A program made the translations under genes and the position numbers. From the NCBI RefSeq assembly GCF_024256385.1, contig NZ_JAMLFW010000001.1, forward strand, positions 2,108,001-2,172,000: a DNA stretch of 64,000 bases. Reading direction: 5' to 3'. The notes under the pieces were generated by a model. The model did not search any database. It saw nothing but the letters and a program-made list of their open reading frames with translations, and was not told the DNA's origin. Below, piece by piece: positions 27,906-38,866 of the stretch. The first letter of the stretch is position 1, and each line of letters begins with the position of its first letter. Origin of the DNA: Anatilimnocola floriformis. GTDB taxonomy: Bacteria > Planctomycetota > Planctomycetia > Pirellulales > Pirellulaceae.

Positions 27906-28649
27906 ATGAAAGTGGAAATCTGTGCCGATAAACAGGACTTGGGCAAGCGGGCCGCAGCCGCGGGCGCCGCGCAAATCCATGCCGCCATTGCCGATCGGGG
28001 CGTGGCACATGTGATTGTGGCCACCGGGGCTTCGCAGTTCGAAATGCTCGGCGAACTGGTGAAGACGCCGAACATCGACTGGTCGAAGGTCATCTTCTTT
28101 CACCTCGACGAATATGTCGCGATGCCGATGACCCATCCGGCTTCATTTCGGAAGTATCTGAAGGAGCGTCTCGTCGATCAGCTGCCGCAACCGCCCAAGG
28201 CCTTTCATTATTTGAACGCCGAGGGTGACGCCGCCGCCGAATGTCGCCGCCTGGGCGAACTCATCGAGAAGCATCCTATCGATGTCGCCTTCATCGGCAT
28301 CGGCGAGAACGGCCACCTGGCCTTCAACGATCCGCCGGCCGATTTCGACACCGAACAGCCCTACATCGTCGTCAATCTCGACGACGCCTGCCGCCGGCAG
28401 CAGTTCGGCGAGGGCTGGTTTCCCACCTTCGAAGCGGTTCCGACACGAGCCATTTCGATGTCGGTCCGGCAAATCCTGAAATCGAACATGATTGTCTGCA
28501 GCGTTCCGGACGAGCGTAAAGCGGCTGCCGTGAAAAACTCCCTCGAAGGAGCCGTCACGCCGCAAGTCCCGGCCTCGATCCTGCAAGAGCACCCTCGGGC
28601 CACGATCTATCTCGATCCACCCGCCGCTTCGACCTTATCCAAACGATAA
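27906..28649 (+). CDS. nagB: Glucosamine-6-phosphate deaminase
   Basis: 247 residues. NagB converts glucosamine-6-phosphate to fructose-6-phosphate and ammonia. [11 protein letters not shown] is the phosphate loop. [22 protein letters not shown] contains the catalytic Asp region. [17 protein letters not shown], with the catalytic His and Glu area, is the strongest family mark. [28 protein letters not shown] closes the active site. Slightly shorter than E. coli NagB (266), as in several other bacteria. GAGGGTG precedes the ATG. A TIM-barrel epimerase gene follows by 63 bases on the same strand, perhaps in one unit for amino-sugar or sugar breakdown. Confidence 0.88.
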   Translation: MKVEICADKQDLGKRAAAAGAAQIHAAIADRGVAHVIVATGASQFEMLGELVKTPNIDWSKVIFFHLDEYVAMPMTHPASFRKYLKERLVDQLPQPPKAFHYLNAEGDAAAECRRLGELIEKHPIDVAFIGIGENGHLAFNDPPADFDTEQPYIVVNLDDACRRQQFGEGWFPTFEAVPTRAISMSVRQILKSNMIVCSVPDERKAAAVKNSLEGAVTPQVPASILQEHPRATIYLDPPAASTLSKR

Positions 28650-28712
28650 ACTCTTCGTTTTGCATTCTGCCTTCTCACTTCTGCATTTCTTCTGCCTTTC
28701 CTTGAGGTCTCC

Positions 28713-29738
28713 ATGTCCGACGAAACCACCGAACGCCCCACCGTGATTCTCTCTGGGTTCGGCGATGAAGCAGCCAATCAAAAGACGGCCGAGCAACAGT
28801 TCGCCGCGTTTGCCGCGCTGGGCCTGCAGTACTATTCCATTCGCTTCATCGACGCCGGCAACGGTATTAAGAATGTGATGCAGCTGACGACGGCGGAGAT
28901 CCAAAAGGTTCGTCACCTCGAAGATGAATACGGTCTGAATGTCGCCACGCTCGGTTCACCAATCGGCAAGGTCAAGCTTCTCGACCAAGAGGATGGGACG
29001 AAAAACCGCTACGTGCCATTCGAAAAATACCTCAACGAAGACGTGAAAAAGGCCTGCGAACTGGCTCACGCCTTCGAAACCAAGCTCATCCGCGGCTTCT
29101 CCTTTTATCATCCCAAAGGTTCCAACCCCGCCGATCACCTGCCGCAAGCCATCGATCAACTCGGTCAGATCGCTGAGCTCTGTCACCGCAGCGATTTGAC
29201 GTTCGGCCTGGAAGTGGAAGCCAATCTCGTCGGCCAGACCGGCGATTTGCTCGCCGAGATTCATCGCCAGGTCGATCATCCCGCCATGGTGCTGATCTTT
29301 GACGGGGCGAACATCGCCACTCAGGGCTTCAGCCCGACCGAGACCTTCGACCAGTACGAAAAGATGAAGAAGGGGCTCGGCTGGATGCACATCAAGGACT
29401 ACCGTCATCCGCAGCGGATGGCGCGAACGACGCACGTCGACGAAGAGGCCCTCAAGCACTTCGTGCCGGCCAACCTAGGCGACAGCGCTCACGAAGCCAT
29501 TCTGCGGGACTTCAAGGAACTGATTCCCGCGATCGAAAAGAAGCTGACCATGCGGGGCATTCCCGGCGTGATTCTCGATCTGGAACCGCACCTCAAGGGC
29601 GGCGGTCAGTTCGGCGGCTTCAGCGGGCCCGATGGCCTGGGCGTGGCCCTTCGTGGTTTGTGCAAAGTGCTCGATTACGTGGGCATCGACTATCACCTGC
29701 GCGATTTTGACGACGTGCGCAGTGCCCGCGGGTTCTAG
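28713..29738 (+). CDS. Xylose-isomerase-like TIM-barrel sugar isomerase/epimerase
   Basis: 341 residues, no signal peptide. VILSGFGDEAANQKTAEQQFAAFAALGLQYYSIR is the first barrel strand region. FGLEVEANLVGQTGDLLAEI, MVLIFDGANIATQG and GWMHIKDYRH carry Glu, Asp and His placed like the metal ligands of this superfamily, and VILDLEPHLKGGGQFGG adds the last Glu. Members isomerise or epimerise sugars or inositols with a divalent metal. GAGG lies eight bases before the ATG. The exact substrate is unknown. Confidence 0.8.
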   Translation: MSDETTERPTVILSGFGDEAANQKTAEQQFAAFAALGLQYYSIRFIDAGNGIKNVMQLTTAEIQKVRHLEDEYGLNVATLGSPIGKVKLLDQEDGTKNRYVPFEKYLNEDVKKACELAHAFETKLIRGFSFYHPKGSNPADHLPQAIDQLGQIAELCHRSDLTFGLEVEANLVGQTGDLLAEIHRQVDHPAMVLIFDGANIATQGFSPTETFDQYEKMKKGLGWMHIKDYRHPQRMARTTHVDEEALKHFVPANLGDSAHEAILRDFKELIPAIEKKLTMRGIPGVILDLEPHLKGGGQFGGFSGPDGLGVALRGLCKVLDYVGIDYHLRDFDDVRSARGF

Positions 29739-30334
29739 TTGGCCCCTACAACCGGCATCGGCAGCAAAGCCTCAAATCGCCACCGCCCCTGCGGCGGTGG
29801 TTCACCGGATTCTGCACTACTCGGTAGCGCATGTAAGAAGATCCGAGGAGTGGTGCAGAAGCCGGTGAACCACCGGGGCGAGCCCGGTGGCGGAATCTAC
29901 TCGTGAACTGAGTCGACGCGGGCACACTCGTAAACGTTTTGTAATCTCATTGTCATATCAACCGCCATCTACTCTTCGCGGCGAGCAACTCAGCATCGCA
30001 CGCACGGCGGTTGCCCGCTGAAGAACGTCGCAACGCTCATCGGAACGTATGATCGTGAGTTAAAAAACGCCTTGATTTGCCGAGCGAAATCGCTGTTCAT
30101 GGTTTGGCATCGATCGCTCCGTTTGCTTAGCCGCGCATCGTCAGCGCACAACCGACGAGCTCATTCACGCGCGGAACGTCGCGTCCAATTTGCACAGCGT
30201 AGCGACAGCAACAGGCGACCATTTCATCGGTCGATTTCTTCACACGCCGCGCCGATGGAAATATTAGGGTCGGCTTTCTGTTCCGTTGTGAAAGACGCCA
30301 AGCCGCTCTGCATGCGGCAGGGGTACTCCGAACG
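29739..30334. other. Intergenic region with large palindrome
   Basis: About 600 bases. The first 155 hold the double-hairpin element at 29778-29892. The rest (29893-30334) has no supported gene, and I see no clear terminator or RNA. The open frames over it are antisense shadows of the following gene or short chance frames. Confidence 0.5.
29778..29892. repeat. Double-hairpin palindromic element with compensatory base changes
   Basis: Two 45-base arms (29778-29822, 29848-29892) are inverse copies around a 25-base centre. Each arm holds its own perfect 8-bp hairpin: CCACCGCC/GGCGGTGG on the left and CCACCGGG/CCCGGTGG on the right. The CC-GG to GG-CC difference keeps pairing intact, which indicates selection for structure. 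It lies 39 bases after the epimerase gene. Confidence 0.8.
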
Positions 30335-31090
30335 ATGTCTGACTTGAATCTGTCTTCTCTGACGATCTCGATCGACCTGGAATTGGAAATCGGCCAGGCC
30401 ACCGCCAGCCAACTCGACTGGCTCGACGACCTGACTCCGGAACTGGTGGCTTTGCTCGACAGCCACAAGATCGCCGCCACCTGGGCTGTGGCCGATCCGG
30501 CTCGCTCGGCGGCAACCGACTCGATCCTGAGTTCCGACCTGCCGCACGAAATGGCAGTTCTCGGCGATCGCACCTGGCTGGGCTGGGGAGCCGGTGGCTC
30601 GCGAGCCAATCGGGAACTGGCCCGGCGGATCTCCGGTGCCGCGGCCCGGCAGATCTCGATCCGCACGCTAGTGCTCCACAACGAATCGAGCTTCGCCAAT
30701 GGGTTGCAGCTCAGCGAACTCGGTATCCGCACGGTCCGCCAGCCGATCGGCCACGAAGTGCTTCGCCCGGTCTCGCTCATGGGCCTGGCAAAAGGTTTGG
30801 CCGTGGCGGAGCAAGTGCAACGGCTGACTTTGCCGAAGTGGTGGAGTTGGTGGGAAGGTGAATCGCAGCTGACGGCCCGCTGCCGGCAGCGAACCCTGCT
30901 CCCCGAGCGGGCCACACGTCATCTGGGGCTCGATGCTCAGCAACTTTGCTCCGCTGGCCCGCGCGGCCTGCAACGCCTGGCCAACCTGCTGGAAGAACTG
31001 TGCGAACTCCGCAGCCGCCGGCAGGTGCAGTTGCTTACTTTGCAGCAGTGGCAAGAACGGCGCGTCGTGGCCGAGAAGCGGGCTGCTTAG
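30335..31090 (+). CDS. Polysaccharide-deacetylase-like (NodB-fold) protein, degenerate
   Basis: 251 residues, no signal peptide. LTISIDLELEIGQ, LLDSHKIAATWAVADP and LPHEMAVLGDRTWLG resemble the order of strands in NodB-type deacetylases (Asp motif, TWAV strand, H-E motif). The usual H-x3-H metal motif is not clear, so activity is doubtful. The C-terminus is rich in Leu/Arg/Gln helices. A perfect terminator follows. Assignment is tentative, based on local similarity only. Confidence 0.45.
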   Translation: MSDLNLSSLTISIDLELEIGQATASQLDWLDDLTPELVALLDSHKIAATWAVADPARSAATDSILSSDLPHEMAVLGDRTWLGWGAGGSRANRELARRISGAAARQISIRTLVLHNESSFANGLQLSELGIRTVRQPIGHEVLRPVSLMGLAKGLAVAEQVQRLTLPKWWSWWEGESQLTARCRQRTLLPERATRHLGLDAQQLCSAGPRGLQRLANLLEELCELRSRRQVQLLTLQQWQERRVVAEKRAA

Positions 31091-31127
31091 CTCCGCGATT
31101 CTATCTTCGCTCATCCTTCATCAACCC

Positions 31128-31163
31128 AAAAGTTCTTAGCGCTATGGCGCTAAGAACTTTTTT
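31128..31163 (+). terminator. Strong Rho-independent terminator
   Basis: A perfect 15-bp stem (AAAAGTTCTTAGCGC with its exact inverse), loop TATG and a run of six T. It ends the deacetylase-like gene before the second giant surface-protein gene. Confidence 0.93.
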
Positions 31164-31281
31164 GCCGTTTTATTTGGAGTTGAGATATCGATTGACTTTG
31201 AAGCACCGGTGTTAAAGACTACGAGGTCTACTACCTCGATTTACTTGCATCCTTTGCACCTCTTCCTGCACCGGTGCTGTT

Positions 31282-34200
31282 ATGTCTATCCGGAGCGTTC
31301 GGCGGGCGCGGCCATCATCCTCAGCGAAGAAGGATCGTCAGCGTGCGTCGCCGCGCTTTCGTCGGCCGCAGTTGTGGGCCGAGAAACTCGAGCCGCGGTT
31401 GTGTCTGTATGCGGAGTTCGTCGAAGCCTATTCGTCGGCCGATTCGCTGATCGACGATACCTATGATGATATCGTTTTCGACAACGCAGGTAATTATTAC
31501 ACCAGCGGCACAAAGTATGTGACGAAGTTTGCAGCCGATGGTTCTATCGTCTGGAAGTCGACGGTTGTGGATGGAGCGGAAATGGCCGTTGATGCGATGG
31601 GCAGTGTCTATGTGACCGGTCGCACCTCCGGTACCAGAACGTTTGCTGGCCCGACCAATAGCATTAGCGTTACGACGGTCGGTCAGAGTGATGTCTTCGT
31701 GGTGAAGTTGGACTCATTCGGCGATCCCGCGTGGGTCAAAACGATGGGAGGCTTGCAGCCCGAATTCTTCGGCGGAATCGCGGCAACTCCCGAGGGTGAT
31801 GTGGTGGTCGCGGCCACCTTTCAAACCACAGCCTATTTCGGGCCGACCACGCTGGTGAGCCAAGGCAACCGCGACATTTTTGTGAGCCGGCTGTCGACGA
31901 ACGGCGATTTTCAGTGGACCAGGCAGATCGGTGGACCTGACTCGCAAGAAGCCTTTAGCGTGGCGCTCGACGCCAACGGCAATGCTTACGTCACTGGTGA
32001 AACGCACGGCGTGATGAACCTGGTCGGAAGCAGGATCAGCCTGAGCACTTACCACCAAGCGCTGGTTGCCAAGCTGACACCAACGGGCGACTGGGCCTGG
32101 GGAAAGGCGATGGGCGCCGCGCCAAATTGGGCCGATGGCCGCTCGATTGCCATCGATCCTGCGGGTTATGTGGTGACGGTCGGTGGCTACGGTGGCCCAG
32201 CCGATTTCGATCCGGGGCCAGATGACTACTCGCTCCCCACCAATGCTGCCGGCACTCCGTCGGACATGTTCCTACAAAAGATGGACCTGGACGGTAACTT
32301 TGTCTGGGCTCGCGGCATTGGCGGTGGAGTCGCCAATCAGGTCGTCGTCGGCCCCGACCGGAAGATTTATTTCGTTGGCAACTACGGAACCCAAAGACTT
32401 CAATCCCTCGAGCGACGCCTACTACTTGAGTGGCGGCAGTTCCTATCTTGCCACCTACACCCCCGAGGGCAACTTCGTTGCCGCCCGCAGCCTGGAAGCC
32501 GCCGAGACAAACAGCGTTGCGGTTGCGCCCGATGGCTCGGTTTACGTTTGCGGAAAGTTTCGGACCACCCGCGATTTCGACCCGGGGCCTGGAGTGTTCA
32601 ACCTGACGGCGACGCGTGATAGCGACGCGTACATTCTCCGCTTGAAGGCGCCGGGGAGTTCGGTGGATGGCTACGTCTGGCAAGATGCGAACTACGACGG
32701 CTTGCAACAGTCGACGGAAAACGGTCTGGCAGGTGTCGTCGTCGAGTTGTACGCCACGATCAATATCGTCCCCAACGACATATACGACGACAGCCGAATT
32801 GCTGTGACCACAACCGATGCCGACGGCCGCTATTCGTTCGGCGACCTGGTCAGCGGCAAGTATTTCGTCGTGGTTCACCCTCCGGTCAACTATTCATTCA
32901 CAGTGGCGAACGTTGGGACGGATGACACGATCGACAGTGACTTTACCAACGTTAGCGTGAGCACCGTGCTCACGGTCCAGGCATTTGAACACGTCTCGCA
33001 TGTCGATCTGGGCCTGCTGGGCACGTCTCCAAAATGGGGATTTGCGTTGCGGGCAGGTACAACCACCGACGATACCGGCATCGCCGTGGCGAGCGATACC
33101 GACGGCAACATCTTTGTCGCAGGTCAGTTCACAGGAACCATCGACCTCGATACTGGCCCGCTGCAATACAACCTAACCACGTTTGGCACCGATACCGACG
33201 TCTTTCTCGCGAAGTACACTCCCGCTGGCGCACTGATTTGGGCCCGGAAATGGGGAGACAGCGACGACGAGTCGCTCGCCGATATCAAAGTCGACAGCCA
33301 AGGGAACGTCGTTGTGGCTGGCAGATTTGGATACTCGCTCGATTTGGACCCCGGTCTCAATTCTACTTTGAGAGTTAAGTCTTCTTCTTGGGACGATGTA
33401 TTCATCGTGAAGCTCGACCCGCTGGGAAATTACCTGTGGGGCGGCAACATGGGTGGCACGTCGGACGAGACTGCCGCCGCTCTCACCATCGACAGCAACG
33501 ACAACGTCTATCTGGCCGGCAATTTTTCCGGGACCGCTGACGTGAATCCGGGCTTGTCGACCGAGAACACTCCCATCCCAGCCAATTACACGCCGCTGAC
33601 TAGCGCCGGCAGCTACGATGCCTTTGTCATCAAGTTGACGGAAATCGGTGACTTGGTTTGGGCCCGCAGCTTTGGTGGAACCGGCGACGATGGCATGCGT
33701 GACCTCGACGTTGACGCTGCGGGAAACGTCATATTGACTGGCTATTTCAGCGGAGTTGCCGATTTCAATCCCGCAGCAGGTACGGGAAGTGTGTTTAACC
33801 TCACCAGCGCCGGCAGCTTTGATTCATACGTGTTGAAACTGAACGACGCCGGCAATTTTGTCTTGGCGCTGCGTCAGGGAAACACCGGCGCCGATCAGGA
33901 CAGCAATTCGATCAGCGTTGACTCGGCTGGCAATATCTACACGGTCGGCGGATTTCAGGGGACGGTGAATTTCGATCCGATGGTGGCTGGCGCGCAACTT
34001 TCCAGCGCTGGCGGCTTGGACATCTTCGTCGCCAAGCGTGATGCCCTCGGCAAGATTCTGTGGGTGAAACGATACGGTAGTGGTGCGACCGATGTTGCTT
34101 ATGGTGTCGATACCGACGCCGACGGCAATGTGTATTTGACGGGGCGGTTTGGCAACACGGTGGAGTTTGGCGATGTCGACACGCGGGCCACTCTCACAAG

Positions 34201-36652
34201 CAGCAATGGTTCGAGCGACTCATTCATCACCACCCTCACTCCCAGCGGCGAGACATTTTCGGCCTTCCGCATTGGCAGCGGCTTAACGGATCAGGGCAAC
34301 GGTATCGCCTTTGATCAAGTGAGCCGCTCGATTGTCTCGACCGGTAAGTTCAGCGTGACCCCCGATTTCGATGTCGCGCCGACGACGGATTATCCGCTGA
34401 CGAGCGCCGGTGGCACGGACATGTATCTGTCCGTCTTCCGCAAGAATTTTGCCCCGCGCTTCGTCAATCTTTCGTCCTCCACCATTTACGAATCGCAACT
34501 GACGCAGATCGTCGGCACCATTTCGGTCGTCGACGACAATCAGGGAGATCAGTTCACGTACGAATTGCTCGACAATCTAGGCGGAAAATTTTCGCTCGTT
34601 GGCAATCAACTGATTGCCAATTCGGCGTTGATCGACTTTCAGGCCGAGTCGTCATTTCGCGTCAACGTCCGCGCCACGGATTTGGGTGGGTTGTCGGCGC
34701 CCGGGTCGTTCACGGTTGAGGTTGTTCCCAAGGATTCCGAACCGATTTTGCCGCCGGTAATCGGTTTCGAGCAAACGACCACCGGCTTCACGCTCGACTT
34801 CAGTCGCGACCTCGATCCAACAACACTCAATTTGTATTTGACGCAGGGAAGTAACCTGGGCCCAGTCGATCTGGTGTTGCGCGGCTCGGCGAGCAACGCC
34901 GAGCCGATTCGCGGTTCGGCGGTAATCAGCCCCGATCGGCGAAGGCTTACCTTTATTGCAACCGCGAGCATTCTGCCGGCCGATATCTATACCGTGACGC
35001 TTGGCACGAGCGAGGGTGGCAAATTCGTCCGTTCTTTCGGTGTGGCAACGCCGCTCGCGAACGCAGTGAAGTTAAGCCTGCCGAACTTTTCCCGCGGTCC
35101 GGCGCAGATGGTGAACGTGCCTGCAAAAGATGACACAGCGGGAATTCCCATCAGCGTGAGCAATGCCGCGGGAATTACATCGGCGGTCTTTCAGCTGCGC
35201 TACGATCCGGCGCTCCTCAATATTCAAGGCATCGCGGTCGCGCCCGGTATGCCCACTGGCGCAACGGCTTCGCTCGTCATCACGACACCGGGCCTGGCGA
35301 CAATTACTTTTGCGAGCACGACGCCGCTGACCATAGGTGCTAAGCAATTCGTCACGCTGCAGGCCAGCGTTCCCAGCACCGCGACTTATCGGGCGAAACA
35401 CATCCTCGATCTGACCAACATCAGTTTGAACTCGGGAGCGATCCCGGCGATCGACGACGATGCGCTGCATGTGGTCGCCTACTTTGCCGACGTGACGGGC
35501 AACGGCGCCTATAGTGCACAGGATGCCTCGCTGGTGGCCCGTAATGCCGTCGGCATCGATACGGGGCTGCAGGATTTTCCGCTGCTCGATCCTGTCGTCA
35601 TCGGCGACATCACCGGCAACGGTTCTTTCTCGGGCGACGATACTTCGCTCATTCTACAAGCCGCCGTCGGCATTTTTGTCGATAAGATTCCCGGCGGAGT
35701 ATTCTCCGGTTCATTCCTGCAAGGTGGCCCTGATCCGAAGTTGAGCATTCCGCGCAATCTTAGCGCCTCGCCTGGGCAAACTCTAAACATTCCGGTCGAC
35801 ATCGACAGCATCGTCGATCTCACCGGCAGCGGACTAAGCTCGGGCGACCTGGTGATCTATTACGATCCGCAGGTGCTCGACGTCACTGATGTGGCTCTTG
35901 GCAGTCTCCTGAGTAATCGCAGCGACTGGATGATCTCTTCGCGAATCAATCCGCTCGCCGGACGAATCGATATCACGCTCGCCGGAACCAGGCCCATCGA
36001 AGGACGCTTCCGTGGCGAGTTTGTGAAATTGCAAGCGACGGTGCGCGCAGGCGCGACGACCGGCGCTTCGGCCATCAATATCGCGGCCAATTCGCGCAGC
36101 CGGCAAACGCAACTGAACGAAGGGGGCCTGACGCTCATTCCAGCGCCTACCGATGCCAGCAACGATGCGATCGACGGTTTGCTGACCGTGATCAGTGCTG
36201 CGGCGCCTCCCGAAGTGACGGCGCGCGTAATCGACGGCCGTCTGCTTATCACCGGCACGAACGCTGCCGAACAGATTTTCGTCGGCTACGTTGATGCGGA
36301 GCGCGTGCTGGTGCGGTCGGGGCGTCGTTTGCTCGGAACATTTGTAGCGCCCCAAGGCATCGCCATCGACGGGGTGGCTGGCAATGATCTTGTCTATGTT
36401 GACCCGCGCCTGCCGGCGACGGTCATTCAGCAGTCGTCCATCGGCGCGGATCACGATCTAATTTTTGCTGCCGACAACAGCCAGCTTATCGAGACAGAGC
36501 TTCCACCGTCCAACATCGCGACAGCGGCCGGCCAACAACTCTCTAACCAGGAGTTAGCCATTCTGCAGATACTCGCCAACTGGCGCGCAGAGTATGAAAT
36601 CGTCAGTGCGCCCGCGCCGGGCGCTCGGTCCATGGCAATCCGTCGCCGGTAA
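31282..36652 (+). pseudogene. Giant surface protein with beta-propeller repeats, cohesin and dockerin domains, interrupted by a one-base frameshift
   Basis: About 1,789 residues if one base is removed. The N-terminus has the planctomycete motif LEPRLCL. Then come SBBP-type propeller repeats (VDAMGSVYVTGRTSG, FDPGP...), an SdrD B-like domain (VDGYVWQDANYDGLQQSTENGLAG, about 32655-32960), more SBBP repeats, a cadherin-like domain (about 34450-34740), a cohesin-like domain (about 35065-35480), a two-repeat dockerin-like segment (FADVTGNGAYSAQDASL, IGDITGNGSFSGDDTSL, about 35485-35700) and a second cohesin-like domain (about 35735-36110). The frame breaks at 32390-32392: dropping one C of CCC gives NYGTKDFNPSSD and joins 31282-32392 to the rest. 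This could be a real mutation or an assembly error. Confidence 0.8.
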
Positions 36653-36675
36653 TCCCCGAGGAGTTGATTGCGTCT

Positions 36676-37182
36676 TCAACGGCTCATCAGTCGTTCGATC
36701 TTGCCGAAGTACCAGCTGCTGAGCGGGAAGTGGCTGGCCATAACGACTAGCAAGGCGAGCACCATCGCCAGATTGCCGCGGCTGAAATCGAGTTGCACGA
36801 AGATGGCGTTGAAGAACGCGGCGCCTTCTAGCAACGCACAAGCGACGATCGTGCGGACTTGAATCGTCTGCGCTGCCGATTGGATCTCGATGAGTCGTTG
36901 ATATTCAGAGTCGGGCTTGAGCTGCGGCACGATCAAGAACGGCGGGACCAGCAGCGCCAAGACTCCTGCTACGACAGCGCTCGCCATGGCAATCGCTTGC
37001 GGGATGGTGAGTTGTCCGGGTATCACGACCAGTTGCTGCGGCAGCTTGCCCGCGCGCAGGTGCAAAAACAAGCAGAAGCCTGTGTAGCTTGTGACGCCCA
37101 GCAGCAGCGCGCAGACAATAATCCGCAACACCATGAGCGAGCCGCGCAGCTGTTGTCGTTCGTCTTCAGTGAGTTCGGGCAT
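36676..37182 (-). CDS. Small membrane protein, probably four transmembrane segments
   Basis: 168 residues. Hydrophobic segments: LRIIVCALLLGVTSYTGFCLFL, AIAMASAVVAGVLALLVPPFLIV, TIVACALLEGAAFFNAIFV and LAMVLALLVVMASHF. The N-terminus is acidic and polar (MPELTEDERQQLRG), and the C-terminus is SSWYFGKIERLMSR. I recognise no family. A TTG at 37233 would add 17 residues and overlap the upstream FAD oxidoreductase by 20 bases, so translational coupling is possible. Confidence 0.65.
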   Translation of the reverse strand: MPELTEDERQQLRGSLMVLRIIVCALLLGVTSYTGFCLFLHLRAGKLPQQLVVIPGQLTIPQAIAMASAVVAGVLALLVPPFLIVPQLKPDSEYQRLIEIQSAAQTIQVRTIVACALLEGAAFFNAIFVQLDFSRGNLAMVLALLVVMASHFPLSSWYFGKIERLMSR

Positions 37183-37213
37183 GGAAATTTTTTGCAGCGA
37201 GTACGCTTTGTTC

Positions 37214-38779
37214 TCAGGCGGGATTAGTGGCAATCTTCAAGTCGGCAGCGAGGCGGGCGGGGTCGATCGCGGCCACGTTGGTTTTTTGCTCATCTGCACG
37301 AACAGCGGCGATCCCAGCGATTTGTCCGGTCGTCATCCAAACCGGCTCCATGCGTAGCACCGACATCGCGACGTGCGTGCAAGACATCGCCACGGGAACC
37401 AGCAAGTTGTCGATAGTCTTCGGCAGCAGAGCGCCATAAGGAATCTGTCCGGGTTGCGCAGGTCCCTGCGCTTTCTTGGGATACCAGAGGACTCCTTCCA
37501 TGAAACCATCGACGGCGAAACGGCGGTCGTGGCACGGATGCACATCGAAGGAATGTTCGCCGAGCGCGATCGGATTTTCGACGCGCGGCGTCTGCCCTTT
37601 GTCATCCGGCATGAAGTTTCGCTGTGTAATCAGCGCCCGGCCGGTGATTCGCCGACCTTGTCGCACATAAATCTGCCAAGGCCAATGATCGTTGCTGGTG
37701 AATTCCTGTTTGTGCAGGCCGAGCGGCGCGACCTGGCTGCGGATGGCCTCGGGAACATGTGGATCGTTTTGTAAAAACCAGAGCATGCCAGCCCCATGTT
37801 CGATGTGAAACCGCGCCAGTCGTGCGCGATGTGCTTTGCTCGCTTCGGGCCAGGCCCAACTGATACCGGGGCAGTTCAAACTGGTGAGCCATTCGATGTG
37901 ACCGTTGGCTTCGACTTTTCGCCCCGGCAACGTCACGCCGCTGCTCCAGCGCGTGACTCGGCCACTTTTGAAATCGTCGAGCAGCGGCAAATAGTCGGGC
38001 AAGTGCTGTTCGTACGAATTGGGCTTCTCAATCGGAACTCGTTGTTCTTTGTCGTCGGTGAAAATACATCGCGCACAAAAGGCCTGAATGGCTGGCGAGG
38101 CTTCACCCGTGTCTGCCGTGATGATTTGCTTGCCGGTGCGGAAGTTCATGTAATGAATGCCGGCGAGCGGCTCGTCGAATTCATCGCGCGCTTCGCGTCC
38201 GACGCGATACGGCACTTTCGCCGCCGCGGCGAGGTCGCCTTCGTAGGTGCCGTCGATGAACGTCTTCGCCGCGATCATCTGCTGAGCGTTTTTCGCGTCG
38301 CTGAGTTCAACCTGTTTGATTTGGCCGCCGTCGATGGTGGCTCGCAGCAGGTGATGCGCCGGGAGGAATGTCAGATTAGGTTCGTTCGCGATGATCTGCT
38401 CAAAGACGAGTTGAGCGACCGACGGTTCGTAGTACCAGCCGTCATGAATGAGTTTGAATTCGGGCGAGGTCTCGCCGAGGCGTTTGACGTATTCCGCTCG
38501 CACGCGCTGCGTGAACTCCAGAACGAAGCCGCCGAACAAATGTCGACGCACTGCATCAGTCGTGCAGAGTCCGCTGGCTGCCATGCCGCCAGGATGAGGC
38601 TGTGGGCAGGCAAGCGTGACCTTCAAACCACGGCGGGCTGCTTCGACGGCGGCGGCGATTCCGCCGGGAGTGCTGCCGTAGACGAAGACGTCAGTAGTTT
38701 TTTTCTCGGGCTGATGCGCGAGTGCGTTTGACGCGAGAGCGGTGATTGAGGAAGCAACGAGGAAGTCTCTGCGTTTCAT
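37214..38779 (-). CDS. FAD-dependent oxidoreductase with Tat-like signal
   Basis: 521 residues. Signal KRRDFLVASSITALASNALA. DVFVYGSTPGGIAAAVEAARRGLKVTLA is the dinucleotide-binding fold, with GSTPGG in place of GxGxxG. HPGGMAASGLCTTD follows, and FIDGTYEGDLAAAA is a conserved FAD_oxidored family motif. The C-terminus has LLPKTIDNLLVPVAMSCTHVAMSVLRMEPVWMTTGQIAGIAA, typical of the family. Planctomycetes carry many such exported proteins of unknown substrate. The membrane-protein gene follows at once on the same strand. Confidence 0.82.
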   Translation of the reverse strand: MKRRDFLVASSITALASNALAHQPEKKTTDVFVYGSTPGGIAAAVEAARRGLKVTLACPQPHPGGMAASGLCTTDAVRRHLFGGFVLEFTQRVRAEYVKRLGETSPEFKLIHDGWYYEPSVAQLVFEQIIANEPNLTFLPAHHLLRATIDGGQIKQVELSDAKNAQQMIAAKTFIDGTYEGDLAAAAKVPYRVGREARDEFDEPLAGIHYMNFRTGKQIITADTGEASPAIQAFCARCIFTDDKEQRVPIEKPNSYEQHLPDYLPLLDDFKSGRVTRWSSGVTLPGRKVEANGHIEWLTSLNCPGISWAWPEASKAHRARLARFHIEHGAGMLWFLQNDPHVPEAIRSQVAPLGLHKQEFTSNDHWPWQIYVRQGRRITGRALITQRNFMPDDKGQTPRVENPIALGEHSFDVHPCHDRRFAVDGFMEGVLWYPKKAQGPAQPGQIPYGALLPKTIDNLLVPVAMSCTHVAMSVLRMEPVWMTTGQIAGIAAVRADEQKTNVAAIDPARLAADLKIATNPA

Positions 38780-38813
38780 TAGTTTTGGTATCCGCTTCGG
38801 CCCCTCACCCCAA

Positions 38814-38841
38814 CCCTCTCCCCGGAGTACCGAGGAGAGGG
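38814..38841. repeat. Short hairpin repeat between FAD oxidoreductase and SDR genes
   Basis: CCCTCTCC and GGAGAGGG enclose 12 bases. A C-rich CCCCTCACCCCAACC tract precedes it, a common form of intergenic repeat in GC-rich bacteria. It lies downstream of the SDR gene, upstream of the FAD oxidoreductase gene, and may weaken readthrough. Confidence 0.5.
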
Positions 38842-38866
38842 AGTAACTATTTATCTATCTCGATAA

